From an uncultured Granulosicoccaceae bacterium (GTDB taxonomy: Bacteria > Pseudomonadota > Gammaproteobacteria > Granulosicoccales > Granulosicoccaceae), in contig CALIHW010000025.1 in assembly GCA_938020525.1 (NCBI GenBank), positions 1-50,476 of the forward strand: 50,476 nucleotides of DNA. Reading direction: 5' to 3'. Positions 24,722 through 35,588 of this stretch are shown here, piece after piece. The position numbers were made by a program, and so were the translations under genes. Below the pieces are notes generated by a model. The model had not been told where the DNA came from. It made no database searches and worked only from the letters and a program-made list of their open reading frames with translations. How positions within the stretch are numbered: position 1 is the first letter of the stretch; each line of letters begins with the position of its first letter.

Positions 24722-27700
24722 ATGACCAGGAAGAAGAGAATCAAGCTACACCGATCTCCGATCCGCAGTAACCGCGGTCGTGGCATTTCTGCGCCTGATA
24801 AAAACACCACCTCTATCCAATTAGAAGTGCTGGAACAACGGGTTATGTTTTCAGCAGATGTGCTTGGTATCCCACTCACAGAATGGGCTGCCGACACGAC
24901 AATTGATGATGCTGTCGATCAGCCATTCTGGTCGGCTGAATCTGACAACACAGACGAACTTATTTTTATTGATTCATCAGTACCGCAAAGGCAGGTACTA
25001 ATTGATGACCTGCGTCAACAGATTAGCAAAGGCAGAAGTGCGGTAATTGTATTGCTACAACCTGTGGACGACGGGCTCAACACAATAACCGAGACGCTCA
25101 AAAATTATAACTCACTAAGTGCTATTCATATTATTTCACATGGCAGTGATCAGGGAATTGCAATTGGAGATACCTGGCTTACCAATGATGTTGCACTGGA
25201 AAACATCTCACTGTTAAACCAGTGGCAGTCAGCCCTAACGGACTCTGCAGATCTGCTTATCTATGGATGCAACCTTGCGGCTTCTGACAATGGCTTATCC
25301 CTTGTTAATACTTTGGCCAGGGAAACACAAGCGGATGTTGCTGCAAGTATCGACAGTACCGGCCACAACAATCTTGGCGCTAACTGGACACTGGAGCATG
25401 CCAGCGGCCCAATAGAGAGCAATATCCATCTATCTGATGCAGCAAGACAGGCCTGGGAGAACGAGCTTGCTACAAAACTGCAAGCGATCGACGACGATCT
25501 TGGTTCAGTAGTTCCCAATACACCATTAATTCTGGGTGATGACCCGACAATTGCAGATGTAGATCTTACCGCAAACGATTTTATAGTTCCCGGTAACGAT
25601 AATATAAGCTTTATAAATGTTGTGGACCCGGTAAACGGTTCCATCACTGAAAACAACAATGACACATTTACGTTTACCCCTGATACTAATCACTTTGGTC
25701 CGGCAAGCGCTGATTATATTATCTCAGACGGTGGTAACGATCTAATCCACCACTGGAGGCTTGACAGCAATGCAAACGGTGTGGCGGTGGATCAAACAGG
25801 TAGAAACGATGGGATTGTCTCAGGTTCTTCGTTTAATTTCGGCCCTCCTGCCTACCTCGAGTTCATCGAAAACGACGCTGTGCAAGATAAAATACTAATC
25901 CCCCCTGTCGATTTTCCAGACACCTTCACGCTGAGTTTTGAATTCAGACTGGATGAAGAAGGCGTCCTAAAGGTAGAGCAGTTTCTGGATATTGGAGAGT
26001 CCAACCCTATACTATCAAACGCCGGTTCTATAGGTATCTGGTATGGGAACAATGAAATCCACACCGCTCTCCAGGGAACGCAAGATGATAACGGAGTCTA
26101 TATATCCATTCCAGTTGCTTCAATTATTAATGCTGGCGGCACCAACAACTGGCACAGTTATACGCTAGCAGTCGACAATAGCGGCGCAACCCCAAGAACA
26201 GACATCTACATAGATGACATGCTGCAAAGAACGATAGCGATCGGCAAAGGTAGCCTTGGATTCAATGACATATATATGGCAGCTTGGGATCCACTCGATA
26301 TATTTTTTGACTTCTCACTGGATTCGCAGCTCTATGAACACCATATGCGGGACTTTCGAATCTATGAAGGTGTAAAAGTCCCCACCGCCACAAACGACTT
26401 TCTGCATGATCCAGTCCTTTATAGCGATGCAACCGTTGATCTTACCTATACAAACGTTCCCAGTGATGCACCGGATATCACGCTAAATGCTCCTGCTACA
26501 TTGACAGTAACAGAAGACACAACACTATCAGTAATACCGTCAGTTAGCTTCACACATGGTCTTGATCCAAATACTCAACTAAGAGCAACTATCGAAGCAG
26601 AAAACGGTACTTTGAAAGCATCAGGTGCAACCAATGTTGTAGTTGCAGGGGTTGATACCAATTTGCTAACGATCGAAGGCACTCCTGCGAATGTAAACGC
26701 TGCCTTAAGCCTGCTTGAGTACAATTCAGATCCGCACTTTCACGGAGCGGATACGCTACTCGTTAACATTGATGCGCTGAAGCTCACCGATATGCAAGAT
26801 ATCAACTGGCAGCAAAGCACAAGCAGTCAGCAACCGATCTCCCCACAAACTCTGGTAGATGACCCGGTCAGAGGAAAGGTCATAGAATTAAGGAATGGAG
26901 ATTACCTTGAACATTCCACTATTCCAGCAGCTCAGGAGCTATCCTTCAGTGCCTGGGTGAATCTGGAAGGCACAGGTGCAACCGGTGCAGAGCTCTTTAA
27001 TATCAGCAACAATGTTGGTTTGCGCTTGGACAATAGTACAGCAGGCGTAACCGGATTTTTCAAAAACGCCCCTGCTGGAACCTGGTTGCTCACCAATTCA
27101 CCAAATGATCCGGATGCCAAAATTGAAGGTAAAGGCTGGCAACACGTTGCCTATGTAATCACCGATGGACACCAGGCGATTTATATAAATGGCGTGGAAG
27201 TAGCGACTACTTATCACTCCACCTACGATATTCTAGATGGCAACGGAGCACCGCAACCGCTTATCGACTACAGCACCGGCACGCTAACCAGAATTGGGGC
27301 GCACGCTCCAAACAGCGATACGCAATTCCAGTTCGATGGCCTGGTTGATGATGCTGCAATTCATGCGCGCGAATTATCCGTAGAGGAAATACAAGCTTTG
27401 GCAACGGGTGCATCATATGCTGGCGAAACATCAGCAACACAATTAACCGTCACGCCTGTGAATGACGCACCGGTTCTTAGCAACTCAGTTTCTGATTCCA
27501 CTGTTGTAACCAATACCTTGCCGATTAACGAAGCCACTGCGCCGCAAAATATTGTACTCGAACCGATTATTGAAATTAGAGATATCGAAGCAGAATTCTC
27601 CGGCAACTACAATCACGCGACCTTAACACTTGAAAGAACAAACGCATCGCCCGACGGTGAACCAGGGCAACCTCCTGGCGCTAACGCAGATGATCTGTTC

Positions 27701-30700
27701 TCAAGTAATCTACCGGCATCATTTGGAAACCTTGCCGAAGGAACAATCCTGCCTTTTGCCACTGTACTCAAGAACAGCGACGGTACATTGCAGATTCAGT
27801 TCAACGGTAACGCCACAAAACCCGACGCCGATACACTGATGAGGTCAATCACTTACTCTAACCTGAGTCAGTGGCCGCCATCAGTCGTCGATTTAACATG
27901 GACATTCGAGGATCAGGGTACCGATAATAATGGCAACACAGACCCTGGCACCTCGCTGGCAAGCACGATCACAACCAAATTACAATTCGCTTCTGTCAAT
28001 CAACCACCTGTCGTCAGTACAAACAATCTAATGACTCTGGAAAGTGGTAGCACCGATTTTATAAACTCTATCAGTTTAGAAACAACGGATCCGGACAATA
28101 CTTCTGCCGATCTTGTTTATCAAATTGAAAACAATCCAGCAGGCACACTGTATCTCAATGGAAGTGCTGTCAATGTCTTCACGAACCAAAATAATATATT
28201 TACACAGAAAGACATAGATGATGGCAATCTAAGCTATGTAGCTAGAAACGACCCCCCAGGCACCACCGATAGCTTTCTCTTTTCTGTGCGTGATGGAAAC
28301 GGTGGCTTGGTATCAAATAATACTTTTAATATAGAACTGGCACTCAACGCCAGTCAGGAATTGCTCGTTCCAGACGACCAACTGAATGGTTATCTAATCG
28401 CGATATTCAATCCATCTGCAAGCAGTGCTAGCGGCTATACCTTTAGTATCGACAACACAAGCTATAACGGGCCTTTTTCAATAGACACATCCAACGGCGA
28501 AATTACAGTAGCAGATGAGACCAAGCTTAATCATACCGAACAAGAACTGCATACTTTAGCCATTAGTGCGGTAAGCAACGATGACAACAGCATCGTTGAA
28601 CAAACTACAATTAATATTCGCCTGATCAGCAAAAACGAAGCACCAGTACTCTCATCGTCAATTACACAACCCACTCTGTATATTGAGAATTCACTACCAA
28701 CAGTCATTGACAGCGCGATTACTGTGACAGATGAAGAACTCGACACCTACGACGACTATAGTGGCGCAATCGCAACTCTTTATAGGTATGATGCCGCAGC
28801 GAACACACCAGCAATCAACACGGATGATACATACCACGGCTCCGGGGATCTCAGCGCACTCAACGAGGGATCTTCTTTCAGCTACAACAGCAATATCATT
28901 GGCCAGGTAATTAAAAACAGTGGTGGTGAGTTAGCACTTTATTTTAGTCAAGCAGCCACCAGAACGGACATAAACGGTACGCTGCAGTCGATAGCTTACG
29001 CTAATTCGAGTGACACACCCACTCAGCAAAACAACAATCTTACCGAGCAGGTAAATTTTCTGTGGACACTGGACGACGGAAACCTCAATACTGGGGCTAA
29101 TGCTCAGGGGATTACTAATAACCCGGCCAGTGACAATCTGACCACCACCCACACAAGCACTCTAGATATACTGCCAGTCAATGATGCGCCTGTCGGTGCT
29201 GATAATACAATCAGTACCAACGAAGACTCATCAATCACGTTGCAATCAACCGATTTTGGATTTTCAGATCCGCTTGAAGGTGACTTGTTTGCTGCTGTCA
29301 CAATAACTGCCCTGCCTTTGGATGGTTCGCTTACATTGGCAGGTATTGTTGTTACGACAGGTCAGACAATCAGCATCACCGCCATTAACGCCGGTGATCT
29401 TGTCTTCACGCCGGCAGGTAATCAGAACGGCTTAGACTACACCAGCTTCGATTTTCAGGTACACGACATTGGGGGCACTGCCAATGGTGGCATCGATCAG
29501 GATCAAACCACGAACAAGATTACTATTAACGTCAATAGTATCAACGATGCACCTGCGGGTGAAAACAACACACTCTCCGTAAATGAAGATTCTGCGATTA
29601 TCCTGCAGCCAGTGCACTTTGGATTTTCAGATAGAGACGATGATCACTTCTTTGCCGCAGTCACCGTAACCACACTGCCAACTAACGGCACCCTTACAAT
29701 AGCTAACACATCTATCACGATGGGTCAGACAGTTAGCATCACTGACATCAACAATGGTGATCTTGTCTTTACTCCGGCAGCCGATCAAAATGGAACGGGT
29801 TATAGCGACTTCAACTTTCAGGTACATGATGATGGTGGTATAGCCAACGGTGGCATCGATCAGGATCAGACACCAAATACGATGACTTTCGATGTTATCA
29901 GTACAAACGATGCTCCCGCTGGCACAAACAATACACTCAACACCAACGAAGACACATCTATTACTCTGCAGTCCATTGACTTCGGGTTCTCGGATTCCAC
30001 CGATAATGATTTCTTCAGTGCTGTCACAATCGCTACTCTACCTAGCAGCGGTACGCTTACGTTGGCAAACGTGCCTGTAACTATAGGTCAGTTAGTCAGT
30101 GTCGCTAGAATCAATAATGGTGAGCTTGTTTTTACTCCTTCGGCTGACGAAAATGGTCTCGGCTACACCGACTTTGACTTTCAGGTACATGATAATGGTG
30201 GCACAGCTAACGGCGGTATCGATCAGGACCAGTCACCGAATACGATTACCTTCAATGTTAACAGTATAAACGATGCCCCCACCGGCACAGACAGCGCAGT
30301 CACCACTAACGAGGACACACCTGTTACTTTACAGTCCAAAGACTTTGGATTCTCCGATCCAATCGACGGTGACTTCTTTGCTGCGATTACTATAACTACC
30401 TTGCCAACTAACGGTACGCTTAGCCTTGCAAACGCACCGGTCACCATTGGTCAGACAGTCAGTATCGCTGACATCAACAACGGCGATCTTATCTTTACAC
30501 CAGAACTCAACGAGAGCGGTACTAACTACGACAGCCTTGACTTTCAGGTTCACGACAACGGTGGTACTGCGAATGGTGGCATCGATAAGGATCCAGTGGA
30601 AAACACGCTCGCAATACACGTCAAAAATACTAACGATGCACCTGATGGCACCGACAACACATTGACCACCAATGAAGACACAGGTATTACGCTGAGTTAC

Positions 30701-33700
30701 GCTGATTTCGGATATTCAGACACAATCGATGGCGATATCTTCGCTGCAGTCACTATAACCATACTACCTAACAACGGCGCGCTCACTCTGTCAAACGTGC
30801 CTGTTACAGCTGGCCAGACAGTCAGCATCACTGATATCAACAACGGCGATCTTGTCTTCACACCAGCAACAAACCAGAGCGGCACTGGTTACGCGAACTA
30901 CGATTTTCAGGTTCACGACAATGGAGGCACTGCCAACGGTGGCATCGATCAGGATCAAATACCCAATACGATAAACATCAACGTTAACAGTATCAACGAT
31001 GCACCGTCAGGCACGGATAATATACTCGCTACTAATGAAGACTCCACTATTATCCTGCAGCCCACAGACTTCGGATTTTACGACCCAAACGACTCAAACT
31101 CCCTCGCAGCTGTCACCATAACTACATTACCAAATAACGGCACACTGAGTTTGTCGAACACTCCAGTCACCCTTGGTCAAACAATCAGTATCACTGATAT
31201 AGTGACAGGTAGTCTTATCTTTACACCTGCATCCAATCAAAACGGAGCAACTTACGCTAACTTTGAATTTCAGGTACATGACAATGGCGGTACAAACAAT
31301 GGTGGCATCGATCAGGACCAGACACCAAACATAATTACCGTTAATGTTAACAGCATAAACGACGCGCCATACAGCGCTGACAGAGACATTAGTATCATCG
31401 AGAATGGCACCTACTTCTTCTCCGATGCAGACTTTGAGTTCAATGATATCGATGGCAATGCGCTTCTTGGAATTACAATAACTGACATGCCCGCCAACGG
31501 AGCATTTAGTCTCAACAACATCCCTGTAGCTCTGGGACAATTTGTTCCGGTAGCGAGTATCAACAATCTCAACTACTCACCCACACCAGATGCATATCAG
31601 GCTGGCTATGACAGCTTTGGTTTCACTATTCAGGATGACGGTGGAACGTCAAACGGTGGCATAGATACCGACCCGGTAGAAAACCGTATAAGCATTGATG
31701 TAATCAAACTAAATGACGCACCTAACGCCCGCGATAATTCTATAACCGGTAATGAAGACGGCGTTATAAACTTCACTACAGCAGACTTTGGCTTCACCGA
31801 CATTGACGGAGACAGTTTTCAGTCAATAATCATTGATTCAGTTTCGCTCAATGGAAATCTTAGATTGTACGGTCAAAATGTTGCTGTCGGACAACTAATC
31901 AGCGCCTCCGAGATTCACAATCTGACCTACATTCCATCACCCAATGCGAATGGCAACCCGCACGGATCGTTTGACTTCAAGGTACAGGATGACGGTGGCG
32001 TGTTAAACAACGGTCAGGACACCAGCCTGACACCCAACACAATCACGATCAACCTTAACCCGGTCAATGATAGCCCTTATAGTGCTGACAGAATCATCAC
32101 TATTTCAGAAGACACAAGCTACGATTTTAACGTGTCTGATTTTGCATTCAACGATATAGATGGCGATCAACTAGAATCACTGCTAATTACACAGCTACCG
32201 GAAAACGGACAGTTATCGCTCAACGGTACAGACATACTCACCAGCCAAACGATACCTGCAGCACAAATCAGCTCACTTTCATTCACACCTGAACCTGATG
32301 CCAACCGTACTGATTACGATCGCATTGGTTATTTCATACAGGATGATGGGGGCGTTTTCTACGGCGGCAATGATACTGATGAGACAGAAAGCACTATTAA
32401 CATAAACGTTACCAGCGTAAACGATTCTCCATCGGGAACAGACATTGAGCTGACTATTTCCGAAGATACCAGCTACACCTTCAGCAATAGCGATTTCGGC
32501 TTTAGCGACTCAGACAATAACAACCTTATGAACATTATTGTCGATTCACTACCGCTAACCGGATCCCTTACCCATAACGGATTACCAGTATCAGTAGGTC
32601 AGTCTATCCCTGAGACCCAGTTAAGCGAACTTCAATTCATACCAGCGCCAAATGGCAGTGGGGTGAGCTATGCGTTTTTTGATTTTCGTGCGCAGGACGA
32701 TGGTGGCACTACTAATGGCGGTACAGACACAGACGCTACCTCTAAAACAGTTACGATTAATGTTGTAGAGTCCAACGACGCACCATTCGGTACAGATAAT
32801 ACTGTATCAATATTAGAAGACACACCCTATGTACTGGATATCGCTGATTTTGGATTCAACGACAGTAGCGACAATAATGCATTCGCGGCGATCACTGTTC
32901 TAAAGGCACCGGTAAGTGGCAGTTTACAAATTGCAGGCGTCACTGTTACAGATAACTCGGTAGTAAGCACTCAGGATATCGCACTCGGCACCTTGATTTA
33001 TACGCCTCCGACTGATGCTTACGGAATCAATCTTGATGAGATTATGTTTAATGTTCTGGACGACGGTGGTACAACTAACCAGGGCCAGAACACCTCAACT
33101 GGCGCAAACAAATTATCCTTTAATATCGACAGCATAAATGACGAACCATCCGGTGCTGATTCTGTTGCATCTACACTGGAAGATACTTTGTACACCTTGT
33201 CCCGCGCTGATTTTGGATTTGACGATTCAGACGGGGATGATCTATCCGCGATAATTGTAGTGACGCTGCCGGAAAACGGGACGCTCAGACTTGCAAACAC
33301 TACGGTTGTCGCATCCGACGTTATTCAGATAAGTGATATCGATGTAGGGGCACTAACATTTATTCCTGCTCCGGACGAAAATAATCAAAACACAAACGGT
33401 GCTGACTACGCTAATTTAACATTTGCCGTACAGGATAACGGAGGTACTGATTTCGGTGGTGTTGATACCGATCAGTCACCAAACCTGCTGACTATTGACG
33501 TACTGCCCGTCAATGATGCTCCGACGGCAACAGACAATGAAATTGTTATTCTGGAAGACAGCATTTATCAACTTACATTGCAGGATTTTCCATTTAGTGA
33601 TGTCGAGAACGATACTATTCAATCCGTTAGATTCGCTAGCCTACCTGCTGCAGGAAAATTGCAACTGAATAACACAGATGTGGATACTGTCAGTGAAATT

Positions 33701-35509
33701 TCCGCAAGTGCTATTGCTAATGGTGACTTGCGTTTTGTTCCAGATCCGAACATCAATGGCACCACACAGTTTGAATTTACAATCCGCGATAATGGTGGAA
33801 CAGCGCAGCAGGGCATCGATCAAAACCCTGAGACAAACACCCTGCTTTTTATAATTGAACCAGTAAACGACGCCCCGGTTAGTACAGATACTACCGTTAC
33901 CATCACAGATAACCTTAACTACACCCTTAGCCTTACAGACTTTGAGTTCAACGATGATGAGAACCACGGCTTTTTGGCCGTACGCATAGACGCTTTGCCT
34001 TCATCCGGCATACTTACCCTGGCAGGGCTACCGGTTAAGGTGGGTGATGTCATTGATATTGATTCGATTAATCAGGGTTCACTGTCTTATATCCCTGTGC
34101 AGGACAGCGGTATACCCTCATCTACATTCCGGTACTCTGCCATAGATTCTGGTGGAACTGAAAACGGCGGTCAGAATACGTCCGAACCTGCGGATCTGGC
34201 ATTTGACATTGAATCCATAAATGATGCCCCTGTTGCCAACCCAGACACTCTGCAGGTAGCAGAAGGTCAAACTACAAGCCTGACAACAGAGAACAGCACA
34301 AGTCTGCTAAGCAACGATACCGATGTAGAGGGAGATACTCTCACCGCCAGCCTTGTGAAAGCACCAGATCATGGTGAGTTCGAACTGTTTGCCGATGGCA
34401 CTTTCCGTTACAGTCATGATGGATCAGAAACTGTAATTGATGAAATTACCTACTCAGTCTCAGACGGCTCTGTGACTGCAGAATCCACTGTCATGATCAA
34501 TATAACACCGGTTAACGACGCACCAATCGCGGGTGTCATTGGCAACTCCATAACCACAGTCTCTGAAGAGTTCACACTGACACTACCGGAAAACCACTTC
34601 ATTGATCTGGACGACGAATCACCGCAAGTTACTGCGACTCTTGCTGACGGTAGCCCGTTACCGGAATGGCTGGTTTTTAATGCTGCAACCATGACATTCA
34701 ATGGTTCTCCGACCGAGGCAGAGACGCTAAGTATTATTCTGACGGCCGCCGATGCACAGGGGTTATTGGCGCAATCAGCTTTCACAGTAACAGTGTCACC
34801 GGAGCCGCAAATTGCCGCTGCGATCAAAAAACCGGTTATCCTGACCCTTGAAGAGACACCACCTGAAGTTACTATTGACGAACAACCAGTCACTGAAACT
34901 ATTGTAGAAAACGAATCATTCCTCGGTGAAGATATTTCGTTTCAGACAATACCGGATACAGCACCGGAATCAATTTCGACAGATATTGGGGATAACGCAC
35001 TGGAGATAGCCAGCTTCGCAAGCGAAGCAACTATCTTCCGCGATTTTGACCTTCTAAGCCGATCAATCGAAACCCATCGGCAATTCAAGGTGAGCTCCCT
35101 CACAGAAAGTGGGTCTCTGATAGAGGTACAGGAAATCCGCAGCCTTGCCGATCTTTTCTCTAGTGAAGACAACCGAATACTTAATAACACTGATCTGCTG
35201 AATCAATTGAACGAGCAACGTGAACAAATGCAGCAGAGCTTTATCCTGAACGGTAAAGTGATAAGCGGTGCTGTGAGCGTTTCAACCGGACTGTCAGTCG
35301 GTTATGTGATCTGGCTGGTGCGCGGCGGTTTGCTTCTGGGTAGTGTAATTTCGTCTTTACCCGCGTGGAGAAACATTGATCCACTTCCCGTTTTGTCAAC
35401 TTTGAACAGCGACGATGACATCGACCAGGACGACTCACTTGAGGATCTGGTCGAGGAAAAAGATACCCAAAACCCTGAACAAGGTCCGGGTGAGAGGCAG
35501 GAAAATTGA
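24722..35509 (+). CDS. Giant LEPR-motif/DUF4347 surface protein with cadherin-like repeats
   Basis: A 3595-residue predicted surface protein. In order: a basic N terminus; a LEPR-type motif LEVLEQRVMFSAD (34-46), seen at the start of many giant bacterial surface proteins; a DUF4347 domain (about 79-235) with HIISHG and LLIYGCNLA; two concanavalin/LamG-like domains (about 343-555 and 690-895); cadherin/CSPG-like domains to about 1486; fourteen tandem repeats (1487-3166); a cadherin-like and a putative-Ig-type domain (about 3167-3365); a Glu/Thr linker; and one C-terminal membrane segment (about 3523-3550) with RGG and a PAW...DPLPVL pattern, then an acidic tail. Export is likely by an atypical route, because no classical signal peptide is visible. 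Asp-rich repeat ends suggest calcium binding. An adhesin role is inferred. Signalling genes follow directly. Confidence 0.88.
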   Translation: MTRKKRIKLHRSPIRSNRGRGISAPDKNTTSIQLEVLEQRVMFSADVLGIPLTEWAADTTIDDAVDQPFWSAESDNTDELIFIDSSVPQRQVLIDDLRQQISKGRSAVIVLLQPVDDGLNTITETLKNYNSLSAIHIISHGSDQGIAIGDTWLTNDVALENISLLNQWQSALTDSADLLIYGCNLAASDNGLSLVNTLARETQADVAASIDSTGHNNLGANWTLEHASGPIESNIHLSDAARQAWENELATKLQAIDDDLGSVVPNTPLILGDDPTIADVDLTANDFIVPGNDNISFINVVDPVNGSITENNNDTFTFTPDTNHFGPASADYIISDGGNDLIHHWRLDSNANGVAVDQTGRNDGIVSGSSFNFGPPAYLEFIENDAVQDKILIPPVDFPDTFTLSFEFRLDEEGVLKVEQFLDIGESNPILSNAGSIGIWYGNNEIHTALQGTQDDNGVYISIPVASIINAGGTNNWHSYTLAVDNSGATPRTDIYIDDMLQRTIAIGKGSLGFNDIYMAAWDPLDIFFDFSLDSQLYEHHMRDFRIYEGVKVPTATNDFLHDPVLYSDATVDLTYTNVPSDAPDITLNAPATLTVTEDTTLSVIPSVSFTHGLDPNTQLRATIEAENGTLKASGATNVVVAGVDTNLLTIEGTPANVNAALSLLEYNSDPHFHGADTLLVNIDALKLTDMQDINWQQSTSSQQPISPQTLVDDPVRGKVIELRNGDYLEHSTIPAAQELSFSAWVNLEGTGATGAELFNISNNVGLRLDNSTAGVTGFFKNAPAGTWLLTNSPNDPDAKIEGKGWQHVAYVITDGHQAIYINGVEVATTYHSTYDILDGNGAPQPLIDYSTGTLTRIGAHAPNSDTQFQFDGLVDDAAIHARELSVEEIQALATGASYAGETSATQLTVTPVNDAPVLSNSVSDSTVVTNTLPINEATAPQNIVLEPIIEIRDIEAEFSGNYNHATLTLERTNASPDGEPGQPPGANADDLFSSNLPASFGNLAEGTILPFATVLKNSDGTLQIQFNGNATKPDADTLMRSITYSNLSQWPPSVVDLTWTFEDQGTDNNGNTDPGTSLASTITTKLQFASVNQPPVVSTNNLMTLESGSTDFINSISLETTDPDNTSADLVYQIENNPAGTLYLNGSAVNVFTNQNNIFTQKDIDDGNLSYVARNDPPGTTDSFLFSVRDGNGGLVSNNTFNIELALNASQELLVPDDQLNGYLIAIFNPSASSASGYTFSIDNTSYNGPFSIDTSNGEITVADETKLNHTEQELHTLAISAVSNDDNSIVEQTTINIRLISKNEAPVLSSSITQPTLYIENSLPTVIDSAITVTDEELDTYDDYSGAIATLYRYDAAANTPAINTDDTYHGSGDLSALNEGSSFSYNSNIIGQVIKNSGGELALYFSQAATRTDINGTLQSIAYANSSDTPTQQNNNLTEQVNFLWTLDDGNLNTGANAQGITNNPASDNLTTTHTSTLDILPVNDAPVGADNTISTNEDSSITLQSTDFGFSDPLEGDLFAAVTITALPLDGSLTLAGIVVTTGQTISITAINAGDLVFTPAGNQNGLDYTSFDFQVHDIGGTANGGIDQDQTTNKITINVNSINDAPAGENNTLSVNEDSAIILQPVHFGFSDRDDDHFFAAVTVTTLPTNGTLTIANTSITMGQTVSITDINNGDLVFTPAADQNGTGYSDFNFQVHDDGGIANGGIDQDQTPNTMTFDVISTNDAPAGTNNTLNTNEDTSITLQSIDFGFSDSTDNDFFSAVTIATLPSSGTLTLANVPVTIGQLVSVARINNGELVFTPSADENGLGYTDFDFQVHDNGGTANGGIDQDQSPNTITFNVNSINDAPTGTDSAVTTNEDTPVTLQSKDFGFSDPIDGDFFAAITITTLPTNGTLSLANAPVTIGQTVSIADINNGDLIFTPELNESGTNYDSLDFQVHDNGGTANGGIDKDPVENTLAIHVKNTNDAPDGTDNTLTTNEDTGITLSYADFGYSDTIDGDIFAAVTITILPNNGALTLSNVPVTAGQTVSITDINNGDLVFTPATNQSGTGYANYDFQVHDNGGTANGGIDQDQIPNTININVNSINDAPSGTDNILATNEDSTIILQPTDFGFYDPNDSNSLAAVTITTLPNNGTLSLSNTPVTLGQTISITDIVTGSLIFTPASNQNGATYANFEFQVHDNGGTNNGGIDQDQTPNIITVNVNSINDAPYSADRDISIIENGTYFFSDADFEFNDIDGNALLGITITDMPANGAFSLNNIPVALGQFVPVASINNLNYSPTPDAYQAGYDSFGFTIQDDGGTSNGGIDTDPVENRISIDVIKLNDAPNARDNSITGNEDGVINFTTADFGFTDIDGDSFQSIIIDSVSLNGNLRLYGQNVAVGQLISASEIHNLTYIPSPNANGNPHGSFDFKVQDDGGVLNNGQDTSLTPNTITINLNPVNDSPYSADRIITISEDTSYDFNVSDFAFNDIDGDQLESLLITQLPENGQLSLNGTDILTSQTIPAAQISSLSFTPEPDANRTDYDRIGYFIQDDGGVFYGGNDTDETESTININVTSVNDSPSGTDIELTISEDTSYTFSNSDFGFSDSDNNNLMNIIVDSLPLTGSLTHNGLPVSVGQSIPETQLSELQFIPAPNGSGVSYAFFDFRAQDDGGTTNGGTDTDATSKTVTINVVESNDAPFGTDNTVSILEDTPYVLDIADFGFNDSSDNNAFAAITVLKAPVSGSLQIAGVTVTDNSVVSTQDIALGTLIYTPPTDAYGINLDEIMFNVLDDGGTTNQGQNTSTGANKLSFNIDSINDEPSGADSVASTLEDTLYTLSRADFGFDDSDGDDLSAIIVVTLPENGTLRLANTTVVASDVIQISDIDVGALTFIPAPDENNQNTNGADYANLTFAVQDNGGTDFGGVDTDQSPNLLTIDVLPVNDAPTATDNEIVILEDSIYQLTLQDFPFSDVENDTIQSVRFASLPAAGKLQLNNTDVDTVSEISASAIANGDLRFVPDPNINGTTQFEFTIRDNGGTAQQGIDQNPETNTLLFIIEPVNDAPVSTDTTVTITDNLNYTLSLTDFEFNDDENHGFLAVRIDALPSSGILTLAGLPVKVGDVIDIDSINQGSLSYIPVQDSGIPSSTFRYSAIDSGGTENGGQNTSEPADLAFDIESINDAPVANPDTLQVAEGQTTSLTTENSTSLLSNDTDVEGDTLTASLVKAPDHGEFELFADGTFRYSHDGSETVIDEITYSVSDGSVTAESTVMINITPVNDAPIAGVIGNSITTVSEEFTLTLPENHFIDLDDESPQVTATLADGSPLPEWLVFNAATMTFNGSPTEAETLSIILTAADAQGLLAQSAFTVTVSPEPQIAAAIKKPVILTLEETPPEVTIDEQPVTETIVENESFLGEDISFQTIPDTAPESISTDIGDNALEIASFASEATIFRDFDLLSRSIETHRQFKVSSLTESGSLIEVQEIRSLADLFSSEDNRILNNTDLLNQLNEQREQMQQSFILNGKVISGAVSVSTGLSVGYVIWLVRGGLLLGSVISSLPAWRNIDPLPVLSTLNSDDDIDQDDSLEDLVEEKDTQNPEQGPGERQEN
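29180..34219 (+). repeat. Fourteen tandem cadherin-like repeats within the giant gene
   Basis: The array is 5040 bp, fourteen units averaging 360 bp. Each protein unit starts NDxP, has NED or similar near residue 15, DFGFSD near 25-30, a GxLxL strand, and ends with QVHDNGGTxNGGID-type sequence. The first six units (29180-31357) total 2178 bp, 363 bp per unit on average; unit 1 counts out at exactly 121 residues. They are strikingly alike in DNA and protein, while later units diverge and vary in length. This suggests recent amplification at the left side of the array. Such tracts are prone to copy-number change and misassembly. Confidence 0.9.
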
Positions 35510-35588
35510 ATAACTGGTTAATCGAATTGGCTTTTTGCAAGCCAACTTTAAGTATGAAAGACAAGCCGGGCAATCGGGAAGTACGATC

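Noticed and set aside
29180..34219. Direct repeats considered as a CRISPR array or satellite
   Set aside because: Units are about 360 bp and coding, in frame, with protein-level conservation.
25261..34893. Many minus-strand frames of 60-150 codons inside the giant gene
   Set aside because: They recur with the repeat unit at the same place and are the antisense of the repeat, not genes.
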